From assembly GCA_028042835.1 (NCBI GenBank), contig JAOFOL010000009.1, forward strand, positions 1 through 59,712: DNA of 59,712 nucleotides, in the 5' to 3' direction. The first letter of the stretch is position 1. Each line of letters opens with the position of its first letter. Source of the DNA: Opitutales bacterium. Its GTDB lineage: Bacteria > Verrucomicrobiota > Verrucomicrobiia > Opitutales > Seribacteraceae. The translations under genes and the position numbers were made by a program. A model generated the notes under the pieces. It was not told the origin of the DNA. It did not search any database and saw only the letters and a program-made list of their open reading frames with translations. Positions 52,689-59,712 of this stretch are shown piece after piece.

Positions 52689-53618
52689 TTATTGAAAACG
52701 ATCCAAAGCAGACTGAATTTGATCATCATTCCAACGATCAGTTGGAGGATAATCTTGATTAGACTGTAAGTCCTTTACCGTTACCTGACCTGCGCTCAAT
52801 CCTGAATCTGGAATGTTAACATTTGCAGTCCATGCAATCCCATTTAAGACCAATTTTCGAAAATTATCTGAGCCCCAGTTGGCATGATTATGCCCACCCG
52901 TAAATCCAAAACCACGGCCATTGTTATAGTCTTTCCCCCGCTGGTATACCCAGGCTACATGTTGTGCCTCCTTCCTTTTTAAGACTGAATCACGAACCGC
53001 AGGATTATTGCTATGAGGGCCATCTTTTCTACGAAGAGTCGATTCGGAAGGTAAGGATGATAAAATGGGTGTTACTCCAGACATAGCTTCTCGAAATCTC
53101 ATATGATAATACCACTCATCATTTATTGAAAATGGGCCTACACCAGATGCGACCTGATGCTTCGGAAATATAGTAAAGCTTGCAACCCAATGAGGATTCA
53201 CTGACCAGTTCGTTTCAAAGTAACCACCAATCCATTTTAGGAAATAATTCCCAGGTGCACCTTTGGGTACCTCCACTCCGTAATGTATGCATGAAAGTCC
53301 AATTCCTTTGCGCATCAACTTGTCGAATTCTTTCAAGTGTGGATTAAGTAAGTGACGACCTCCGCCATCGCAATATACAACAATCGCGTCAGCATCTTCC
53401 AGTATAGCTGGATCCTTGGGGTAACCATCATCTGTAATCACCACGGACTTGATACCCACATTCGCAAGATTAAGTTGCTTTGATAGAAGTTTACTTCCAG
53501 CAATATGCTCATGTGAAAAATACCCGTGACTTTTCTTTCCTGCTATAAAGATAACTTTCTTTTCGGCAAAAAGACTCAAAGCCAATAAAAGACCTATTAC
53601 ATGTAAAGTAATTTTCAT
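52689..53618 (-). CDS. ThuA-like domain protein, secreted
   Basis: The 309-residue protein has a signal peptide (MKITLHVIGLLLALSLFAE). The ThuA domain (about residues 20-270) includes KVIFIAGKKSHGYFSHEHIA, DADAIVVYCDGGGRHLLNPH, IGLSCIHYGVEVPKGAPGNY and GRGFGFTGGHNHANWGSDNF then RKLVLNGIAW. ThuA proteins have a class I glutamine amidotransferase-like fold, here with Cys in SCIHYG and His in TGGHNH. They are linked to trehalose or sugar metabolism, but most secreted PVC members are uncharacterised. It is a single-gene unit diverging from a Tat-exported Gfo/Idh/MocA gene, a pairing seen often in these phyla. Confidence 0.88.
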   Translation of the reverse strand: MKITLHVIGLLLALSLFAEKKVIFIAGKKSHGYFSHEHIAGSKLLSKQLNLANVGIKSVVITDDGYPKDPAILEDADAIVVYCDGGGRHLLNPHLKEFDKLMRKGIGLSCIHYGVEVPKGAPGNYFLKWIGGYFETNWSVNPHWVASFTIFPKHQVASGVGPFSINDEWYYHMRFREAMSGVTPILSSLPSESTLRRKDGPHSNNPAVRDSVLKRKEAQHVAWVYQRGKDYNNGRGFGFTGGHNHANWGSDNFRKLVLNGIAWTANVNIPDSGLSAGQVTVKDLQSNQDYPPTDRWNDDQIQSALDRFQ

Positions 53619-53764
53619 CTTCCAAGAGAAGATACGGAATCAATTTTCTGTCAAGCTATGGTTCTTATTATTTTTGATGAATGATATCTGCAGGACAGAA
53701 AAAAATTATAAAAAACTGCATTAATCACTTCCATTTTATGAATAAAGTCTACAAATTAATGTCC

Positions 53765-55045
53765 ATGGAAATAAATAGTTATTCTAGAAGAAATTTTGTT
53801 AAAGCCAGTTCTGCTTTATCCGCAAGTGCCATCCTATCGTCTCCTCACATAGCGAATGCTCAAAACAGCAGTAAAACCTTAAAAGTTGGTCTTGTAGGAA
53901 TAGGTGGAAGAGGAAGCGGAGCTGCTGCTCAAGCTATGGCGGCCGATGAAAATGTTGCTCTCACTGCAATTGGAGACTTGTTTGAAGATCGTATTAAATT
54001 AAGAAGCCGCATTTTAAAAGCTCGGGGTCGTGATAAGTATCAGGTTACACCGGAAACTACATTTACCGGATTCGACGCATACAAAAAAGTTATCGACTCA
54101 GGAGTTGATGTTGTAATTTTGACTTCCCCTCCCAACTTCAGACCCCAACATCTAGAATATGCTGTAGAAAAAGGAGTTCATTGCTTCTTTGAGAAACCGG
54201 TAGCGGTGGATGCCCCTGGAGTCCGCAAAGTGATTGAACTCGCAAAAAAAGCCAAAGAAAAAAACCTAGGGTTCATGTCAGGTTTTTGCTGGAGGCACCA
54301 TAACCCTAAAAGAGAAGTTTTTGGAAAGATTTTAGACGGGGCACTCGGTGATGTGCAGGCTATGTATAGCACCTATAACGGTGGTGAAGTTTGGAAGAAA
54401 AAGAGAGAAGATGGCTGGGGTGACTTAGAAGCACAAATGCGAAATTGGAACGCACATTTATGGCTATCAGGTGATTCAATTGTAGAACAAGCTGTACACT
54501 GCATTGACATGATGCAATGGGCAATGGGAGATCAACTGCCCCTGTATGCAGAAGGCTCTGGTGGAAGACAGGTCTACAATGACCCAGACAAATATGGAAA
54601 TATTTACGATCACTTTGCCTGTGTTTATCAATGGGAAAATGGTGCGAAAGGATATCATTTTTCACGACAGCAAAATGGCACTGTGGGAAGTTATGAAGTT
54701 GAATTATTTGGAACCAAAGGCACATGTTCTGCCAAAAATCGACACACAATAATTGCAGGCGATAACTCCTGGCGCTACAGGGGAGATAATAATGATATGT
54801 ACCAGACCGAGCATGATGAACTTTTTGCATCAATTCGCAATGGATCGCCATTTAATGATGGCGAAAAAGCTGCACATAGTTCAATGGTTGCGATTCTTGG
54901 CAGAATGGCAGCTTACACAGGTCAAAAAATAACTTATAAGGACGCTTTAAATTCAAAAGAAAACTTAATGCCTTCTTCATTAGATTGGGATAAATCCCTC
55001 GAAGTACCTGCACCCCCTACCCCCGGAGTAACTCGGTTTGTTTAA
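53765..55045 (+). CDS. Tat-exported Gfo/Idh/MocA family oxidoreductase
   Basis: I start at the ATG at 53765 (MEINSYSRRNFVKASSALSA), which gives a twin-arginine signal with SRRNFVK; the open frame extends to 53681. The mature protein has the Rossmann motif VGLVGIGGRGSG, VVILTSPPNFRPQHLEYAVE and FFEKPVAVDAPGVRKV, with the EKP Lys, and the C-terminal part with EQAVHCIDMMQWAMGD, which holds the active-site His. NAD(P) is probably bound before export, as the Tat signal implies. Such secreted oxidoreductases are typical of PVC bacteria; their substrates are unknown but likely sugars or glycosides. It converges with a minus-strand membrane gene 23 bases downstream. Confidence 0.92.
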   Translation: MEINSYSRRNFVKASSALSASAILSSPHIANAQNSSKTLKVGLVGIGGRGSGAAAQAMAADENVALTAIGDLFEDRIKLRSRILKARGRDKYQVTPETTFTGFDAYKKVIDSGVDVVILTSPPNFRPQHLEYAVEKGVHCFFEKPVAVDAPGVRKVIELAKKAKEKNLGFMSGFCWRHHNPKREVFGKILDGALGDVQAMYSTYNGGEVWKKKREDGWGDLEAQMRNWNAHLWLSGDSIVEQAVHCIDMMQWAMGDQLPLYAEGSGGRQVYNDPDKYGNIYDHFACVYQWENGAKGYHFSRQQNGTVGSYEVELFGTKGTCSAKNRHTIIAGDNSWRYRGDNNDMYQTEHDELFASIRNGSPFNDGEKAAHSSMVAILGRMAAYTGQKITYKDALNSKENLMPSSLDWDKSLEVPAPPTPGVTRFV

Positions 55046-55068
55046 AGGTTAAAATTATTAAAGTAGGA

Positions 55069-56439
55069 TTATTTTTCTATAATCTTAAGCGACTGATAAA
55101 ATTGAAAGAAAAGAGGATCTTTCTGCTTAACTTCCTGCATTACAGCAGGGTTCATTTGCTCGAAATTTAAACCTATCTTTAATACTAAGTCTCTATTATT
55201 AGCCTGCGCTACGCCAGGATCATCGAAATGTAAATCCCTGTATTCTCGAACCATTTTGCAATCGAAGGACTGAGTAGAATTGGATGTAATTTTCAAACTA
55301 GATAATTCAGATTGAATAGAATTTATACCTAAGGAATCTACCCCCTCAGAATCGATTTTTGCACGCTTGGTTTCTACATTTTTCTTGGCTTGATTAACCA
55401 AAGATTTTTTAAGTGCATAAGAACGGGCTTTGTCTTCTTCTAGCTTTTTATAAAAATCTATGCATTGCATTAGAATTGGAATATGGAATGTATCAATATT
55501 TTGACTGGTGTAACTATTTCTTACTCTCATAAGACCACCTATTTTAGAAGGGTAGATAAACTTTGTATCCCTAACTGCATTCATCCATTTTAATAATCCG
55601 TCAACAAGCACATAATCTTCCATTTGAGTTCTATCTACACTACAAAAAAACCATGGCGGACTTTCTACTTGTGGAACACTACTAAATCCACTTGGAGAAT
55701 GAACAATCAACATATTTACTAAAAACGGGTGGTCAGAGCATGCATCAAGGAGTATTTCTGCTTCCCTTCCGGTTGCTCTGCAAATGATTTTTTCTGCAAC
55801 TGCAGGAAAATTCTCTTTAAGTATCCTCAAGTCATTGACGAGAATATCTTTACTTCGAGTAGGAAGGGATAAACACGCGAAACCCTGCTCAAGAAGGTAA
55901 TCTTCGTGCCTTTGCTCATACTGAGATCTGCTATCAACCGTATTGGAAACAGTGAATGGCTTAAGATCCACAAAAACAGCATGTGCAAATTCAATAGAAT
56001 CTCGCTGCCTACCCGCCCAACCTTTAGCAACTTCCTCATCAGTGGGGAATCTTTTTAATCCAGGTAATGTTAAGCCACGAATATGCTTAACATCTTTTAT
56101 CGCAAATGACTTTCTATTTGGCTCACTATCCTGAATAAAATCGATAAACTGGTCTCTTAGCGGCCTACCAAAACTCATAATTTTACAGGCATATTTATCT
56201 TCCTCAATTGCCCGAAAGATCGAAAACTCAACTTCACTATTATCAATTGGCGGACTTTGAAAATGATTAAATGGAAGAAGTTTGAGATATTTATTTAGAT
56301 CTACTGAATTTTTGGCACCCCAACTACTTTCAAGTCTCATTAAGGAATATTTCTCAACCATTCGAAAACAAATTCCCTCAAATAAAAATAAGATGAAAAC
56401 TACTGCAATAAAACTTGTTATTCCTAGGGCAATTCTCAC
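55069..56439 (-). CDS. Unrecognised membrane-anchored protein
   Basis: This 456-residue protein has one N-terminal membrane helix (about residues 5-27, ALGITSFIAVVFILFLFEGI) and a large extracytoplasmic or cytoplasmic remainder. No family or catalytic motif is recognised. Features visible are a Cys-containing segment (ICRATGREAEILLDACSDHP), a stretch YLLEQGFACLSLPTRSKD, and a Lys/Glu-rich helical region (about 340-385) that could form a coiled coil. It overlaps the previous gene by ATGA, so the two are translated as a unit. They may form a complex with the four-helix protein encoded upstream. Confidence 0.65.
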   Translation of the reverse strand: MRIALGITSFIAVVFILFLFEGICFRMVEKYSLMRLESSWGAKNSVDLNKYLKLLPFNHFQSPPIDNSEVEFSIFRAIEEDKYACKIMSFGRPLRDQFIDFIQDSEPNRKSFAIKDVKHIRGLTLPGLKRFPTDEEVAKGWAGRQRDSIEFAHAVFVDLKPFTVSNTVDSRSQYEQRHEDYLLEQGFACLSLPTRSKDILVNDLRILKENFPAVAEKIICRATGREAEILLDACSDHPFLVNMLIVHSPSGFSSVPQVESPPWFFCSVDRTQMEDYVLVDGLLKWMNAVRDTKFIYPSKIGGLMRVRNSYTSQNIDTFHIPILMQCIDFYKKLEEDKARSYALKKSLVNQAKKNVETKRAKIDSEGVDSLGINSIQSELSSLKITSNSTQSFDCKMVREYRDLHFDDPGVAQANNRDLVLKIGLNFEQMNPAVMQEVKQKDPLFFQFYQSLKIIEK

Positions 56440-57347
56440 TTTTCTTCCTCCGGTTTTTCTATTACCTCATCTTTATCAGAGAGCTCAGTTTCCTCCTTTG
56501 GTACTGATTGTTCCCTTAACTCTGCTAACTCAGGCGGTAATTCATCAAGCGCGGGTGGGGCTAAGTCATCGTCGGTCTTTTGCTCTTTTTTAATTTCACT
56601 TCCTTCATCAACTGGTCCCGAGTCAGCATCCACTTTAGGATTAATTTCTTCTACCTCTTTTGAAACTGCTGCTTTCTTTTCCTCGACAGGTTTAATCTCT
56701 GACTTTTTGTCAGTAATTATGGATGAAGCATTGTCATCATTACTACCCTCTTTATCGATTTCTGGATCAACTACATTGGTAGACTTGCCGGACGAGGAAT
56801 CTATAATTTCTGTCTTTAATTCATCGACAGTAGGTAACTTTGCCGCAACTGATTTTGCAAGTTTTGACTTCTCTTTTCTTACACTTAAAAGAATCAGTAT
56901 TATAGATATAATAAAGCCAACAGTTGAAAATTGAGAAAGCTCAATTTTATCTGCATAAGAAAGAATATGGTCATCGTAAATGATTTTGAACCAAATTAAT
57001 GCAAGGACGAGTAGCAAAGGAATAACGATGGAATAGTAAAGACAAAGTAACTTAGCTTTTTTCGTTTTTAAATTACTTATCCATAACATTACAGACCCGT
57101 ATGAAATCCCGATCAAAGTGCAAATTATCTTCAATCGAAATACCTGCTCTACAACAGTATCTTCGCAACCGGCTCCAATGATTTGCGGGATAGTGTAACC
57201 CACGAACTTTGAATACGACAAATTAACGATAAAATTTTCCAGAGCAGAAAAATCGAGAGCCAACCCTATCCAAAAAAGCGATAGCACTAAGAACAAAATT
57301 GTTCCTAGAGAAAAGAAAAATGCTTTACTTAAGGAGTACATGGGCAA
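56436..57347 (-). CDS. Unrecognised four-helix membrane protein with acidic tail
   Basis: The 303-residue protein has four predicted membrane helices (about residues 9-32, 72-90, 100-122 and 143-160). A C-terminal tail of about 140 residues is extremely rich in Glu, Asp, Lys, Pro and Ser and is probably disordered (ending PKEETELSDKDEVIEKPEEE). No family is recognised. The helices are similar in spacing to other small membrane scaffolds, but nothing assigns a function. It is followed, with ATGA overlap, by the 456-residue protein. The start at 57347 (MPMYSLSKAF) has a second in-frame ATG two codons later. Confidence 0.65.
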   Translation of the reverse strand: MPMYSLSKAFFFSLGTILFLVLSLFWIGLALDFSALENFIVNLSYSKFVGYTIPQIIGAGCEDTVVEQVFRLKIICTLIGISYGSVMLWISNLKTKKAKLLCLYYSIVIPLLLVLALIWFKIIYDDHILSYADKIELSQFSTVGFIISIILILLSVRKEKSKLAKSVAAKLPTVDELKTEIIDSSSGKSTNVVDPEIDKEGSNDDNASSIITDKKSEIKPVEEKKAAVSKEVEEINPKVDADSGPVDEGSEIKKEQKTDDDLAPPALDELPPELAELREQSVPKEETELSDKDEVIEKPEEEK

Positions 57348-57443
57348 GAACTCCTTTTATTTTAATTAGACCCTACTTGGCAAGAGTTTGTTGGGAAACG
57401 ACCTGTATTTTAATCTATTATCAATCGAAGGCTCGCTGATGAG

Positions 57444-58763
57444 TTAGAGATTCATGAGTTTACCTGTACTATCCCCTACTTGCGAGGCATTCACCCCTGC
57501 CTTATTTAAAATCCCCAAAAATAGATTTGTCATAGGCACATTTCCACAAGAAATATGCCTTCCAGTAGTTAAGCCATGCGCTTGCCCACCAGCTAATAAT
57601 ACAGGAAGATCTGAATGACGGTGACGGTTTCCATCACTAATACCGCTACCCAAAACGATCATACAATGATCGATTAACCGACTCCCATCTATTTCGCGAA
57701 TGTTTGAAATTTTTTCTAAAAAATAAGCAAATTGTTCAGAATAAAAATGATCTATCTTCGCAAGTTTCTTAATTTTCTCGGGATCTTCCCTGTGATGCGA
57801 AAGTGAATGGTGACCTTCAGGAACACCAATATCACGGAAACTTCGATTGCTTCCGTCGTGTGCCAACAAGAATGAACAAACACGGGTGGAGTCGCTTTGA
57901 TACGCAAGACTCTTCATATCGAACATGATTCGTAAATGTTCTTTATAGCTACCAGGGATACCTTCGGGATATTCTAGATTAGATAAATTAATCCGAGATT
58001 TTTCATCACGCTCTATTCTTTTTTCTAACTCCCGTACGCTCGAGAAATATTCGTCCAGTTTTTCTTGGTCCACAATGCCAAGTCGTTTTCGTAAATTTTT
58101 TGCATCCTCAAAAGCAAAATCAAGAATACTTTTATTTATTGCTCTTCTTTTGAGCTGATTTTTGCGATCGACTGGTGAATTTGATTTACCAAATAACCGT
58201 TCAAATACTAACCGTGGGTTAGATTCCGGTACCATGGGCATAGATTCGGTTTTCCATGATAAATTATACTGATAAGCACAACTGTACCCAGAATCGCATT
58301 TCCCCGATCTCCTGACACCATCACAACTCAATTCCAAGGAACGAAGCTTTGTATGTTCACCCATGACACCAGCGGCAATTTGATCAACTGAGACACCGAG
58401 ACTTATATCCTTACCAGCCGTTTTCTTGGCTTGGCATCCTGTCAAAAAAGTTGCATTGGCTCTTGCATGATCTCCCCCTCCGTCTCCATTGGCATAAGCT
58501 TTGGTGTGATCTAAACCACTCAAAACCTGAAAATCCTTGGTGAACTGCTGGAGAGGTTTTAAGCTTTTGGGTAATTCCTTTAGAGCTCCAGTCGCCTTTG
58601 GGCGCCACTCGTCCATAATTACCCCATTCGGAATGTATGTGAAACCCATTCGCAAGGGAATATTTACAGTCGACGCTCTTGCGAAAGATTCGAAAGAGGG
58701 TAGAGCAAGGGAAACTCCCAAGCCGCGAAGCATAGATCTTCGACTGAAAAGGTGGTTACTCAT
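57444..58763 (-). CDS. DUF1552 domain protein, Tat-exported
   Basis: This 439-residue protein begins MSNHLFSRRSMLRGLGVSLA, a twin-arginine signal with SRRSMLR. The DUF1552 domain covers nearly all the rest: FTYIPNGVIMDEWRPKATG, DHARANATFLTGCQAKKTAG, RKRLGIVDQEKLDEYFSSVR, CSFLLAHDGSNRSFRDIGV, LIDHCMIVLGSGISDGNRHR. It is related to DUF1501 and the sulfatase/phosphatase-like fold. In Planctomycetes and Verrucomicrobia it is paired with DUF1592/DUF1588 genes, as here (53 bases after that gene). The enzymatic activity is not established. Confidence 0.92.
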   Translation of the reverse strand: MSNHLFSRRSMLRGLGVSLALPSFESFARASTVNIPLRMGFTYIPNGVIMDEWRPKATGALKELPKSLKPLQQFTKDFQVLSGLDHTKAYANGDGGGDHARANATFLTGCQAKKTAGKDISLGVSVDQIAAGVMGEHTKLRSLELSCDGVRRSGKCDSGYSCAYQYNLSWKTESMPMVPESNPRLVFERLFGKSNSPVDRKNQLKRRAINKSILDFAFEDAKNLRKRLGIVDQEKLDEYFSSVRELEKRIERDEKSRINLSNLEYPEGIPGSYKEHLRIMFDMKSLAYQSDSTRVCSFLLAHDGSNRSFRDIGVPEGHHSLSHHREDPEKIKKLAKIDHFYSEQFAYFLEKISNIREIDGSRLIDHCMIVLGSGISDGNRHRHSDLPVLLAGGQAHGLTTGRHISCGNVPMTNLFLGILNKAGVNASQVGDSTGKLMNL

Positions 58764-58816
58764 TATAAAGTATATTACTTATTAATAGTGATTTAGGACT
58801 AATTAATTAAAAACTT

Positions 58817-59712
58817 TTATCTAGAAAACTGAAATGGTTTACTTGCAATAATTTTAAAAAGTAAATCAGCAAAGTTAATTTGATCATTTGCAAAACTGGC
58901 TAATACTTCATCAATCGTTAGTCTATCTTTGTAACTAAGGCCCCGTCCCAATCCATAAACCAATAACTTTTGAGTTATGCAGCGATGTAACGCAGCTTTT
59001 TTATTATCTCTCAAAAACATTTGCAGTTCCTTAACTCCGTTAAATTTTTCACCCGAGCTCAATTTACCGCTAACATCAACAGGTCCTCCATCCTCCTCCA
59101 CCCTCCACTCTCCAACAGGATTAAAATTCTCCATGGCATAACCTAGATTGTCCATACTCGCATGGCAGGAATAACAGGCAGGGTTTTTGGAGTGCTGAGT
59201 CATTTGTTCTCTAAGAGTAAGTTTGTTCTCTCTTTCCTTATTAGGCACCTCAAGTTCTGCCGCTCCAGGAGGTGGATCTCGGGGTGGAGCTGCCAGTAAG
59301 TTATCCAAAACCCACTTGCCACGCTTAACCGGAGATGTACGAGTCGGGTTAGAAGTTATTGTTAAAATAGAGCCGTGAGTAAGCAAACCTCCATGTTTTT
59401 TTAATTCATTACCCGTAAATACGACTTTTCTGAATTTCTGATCAAAATCCCCTTCGATTCCATAGTACTTCGCAAGATCTTGATTAATCATGGAAAAATT
59501 TGCCCCCAATAGAAGATCCGTGGGTAAATTTTCGGTTAGTAAAAATTTAAAAAATTCCTCGGTCTCCTGAATCATAGATGCTCGCACATCAGGAGTAAAT
59601 TTTGGGAATTGAATTGGATTCGGATTTACAAGATTCAAGTCTCTCAGTTGGAGCCATTGCCCGCAAAAGTTTTTTACGAATTCGTTTATCTTTTCACAAA
59701 ACAGCATACGAT
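58817..59712 (-). CDS. DUF1592/DUF1588/DUF1585 domain protein, C-terminal part (runs off the window)
   Basis: The frame is open past the right edge, so only the last 297 or so residues are seen; an ATG at 59707 is internal. The visible part has the end of DUF1592 (FVKNFCGQWLQLRDL), DUF1588 (GGLLTHGSILTITSNPTRTS, PVKRGKWVLDNLLAAPPRDP), a CYSCH haem- or metal-type motif followed by ASMDNLGYAMENF, and DUF1585 (KLLVYGLGRGLSYKDRLTID, ending KPFQFSR). These proteins are secreted cytochrome-like proteins of PVC bacteria, expected to begin further upstream with a signal peptide and other CxxCH domains. It is paired with the DUF1552 gene downstream. Confidence 0.92.
   Translation of the reverse strand, partial: RMLFCEKINEFVKNFCGQWLQLRDLNLVNPNPIQFPKFTPDVRASMIQETEEFFKFLLTENLPTDLLLGANFSMINQDLAKYYGIEGDFDQKFRKVVFTGNELKKHGGLLTHGSILTITSNPTRTSPVKRGKWVLDNLLAAPPRDPPPGAAELEVPNKERENKLTLREQMTQHSKNPACYSCHASMDNLGYAMENFNPVGEWRVEEDGGPVDVSGKLSSGEKFNGVKELQMFLRDNKKAALHRCITQKLLVYGLGRGLSYKDRLTIDEVLASFANDQINFADLLFKIIASKPFQFSR

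Noticed and set aside
54360-54851. 163-codon frame antisense to the Tat-exported oxidoreductase
   Set aside because: His/Cys/Leu-rich translation typical of the antisense of a conserved gene; the plus-strand frame contains all Gfo/Idh/MocA motifs.
55067-55084. Hairpin GATTAT/ATAATC between two convergent genes
   Set aside because: Short and A/T-rich, and part of it lies within the coding end of the minus-strand gene.
1-59712. CRISPR arrays, tRNA or rRNA genes, insertion sequences, prophage
   Set aside because: I saw no regularly spaced repeats, cloverleaf sequences, transposase genes or phage genes.

Overview
The window (about 60% A+T by eye, no RNA genes, no insertion sequences) looks like a chromosomal segment of a heterotrophic member of the Planctomycetes-Verrucomicrobia group, most probably a marine Verrucomicrobiota (Opitutales/Puniceicoccales-like). 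The basis is paired DUF1549/DUF1553 + DUF1501 genes and DUF1552 + DUF1588/DUF1592-type genes, a ThuA-like protein, several Gfo/Idh/MocA oxidoreductases, and a secreted protein ending in a Trp-rich repeat that I associate with these bacteria. Genes are densely packed in operons; no gap between genes exceeds 300 bases. Most start codons have no recognisable Shine-Dalgarno sequence, so several starts were chosen from signal peptides, family alignment from memory, or stop/start overlaps.

Region by region. 1-7629 (minus): a cut-off gluconokinase and a glyoxalase I follow an envelope operon of three secreted TPR-like proteins, one ExbB and two ExbD. 7710-14387 (minus): a peptide importer of the YejABE type with two separate ATPases; its YejB permease carries an extra extracytoplasmic segment with two canonical EF-hand loops. 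14582-19717 (plus, divergent): a second, ordinary oligopeptide importer with a fused dual ATPase. 19781-24823 (minus): an OGG1-like DNA glycosylase, an unknown secreted protein, a very basic small protein, and a sugar/polyol catabolism trio (two Gfo/Idh/MocA, one TIM-barrel isomerase). 24922-29832: an MntR/DtxR-type regulator diverging from a TroA-type metal importer across a promoter with two palindromes; one permease carries a DtxR-like C-terminal domain. 30349-35215 (plus): a second metal locus (HupE, a small membrane protein, a methionine-rich outer-membrane protein, a TonB-dependent receptor). 35308-39497: DUF1549/1553, DUF1501, cyclophilin. 39509-42228 (minus): ABC ATPase, FtsX-like permease and DUF3299 lipoprotein, resembling the Zur-regulated PA4064-PA4066 genes of Pseudomonas.

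42444-48493 (plus) is the most unusual part: DUF3570 outer-membrane protein, ApbE flavin transferase, the tiny DUF4266 lipoprotein ending in GGGGCGCN, a secreted Ig-like/Trp-rich protein with an SGAT motif like that flavinylated by ApbE, a membrane-anchored protein with two truncated solute-binding-like halves, an HtrA-type protease, and a pseudoprotease with its PDZ domain nested inside the protease fold. I infer an uncharacterised extracytoplasmic flavin/metal-linked envelope system.

48502-52533 (minus) is a response regulator with a degenerate HD domain, a sensor histidine kinase and a formylglycine-generating-enzyme-like lipoprotein. 52689-59712 holds a ThuA-like protein, a Tat-exported Gfo/Idh/MocA protein, two unrecognised membrane genes, and the DUF1552/DUF1588-type pair, the last running off the window.
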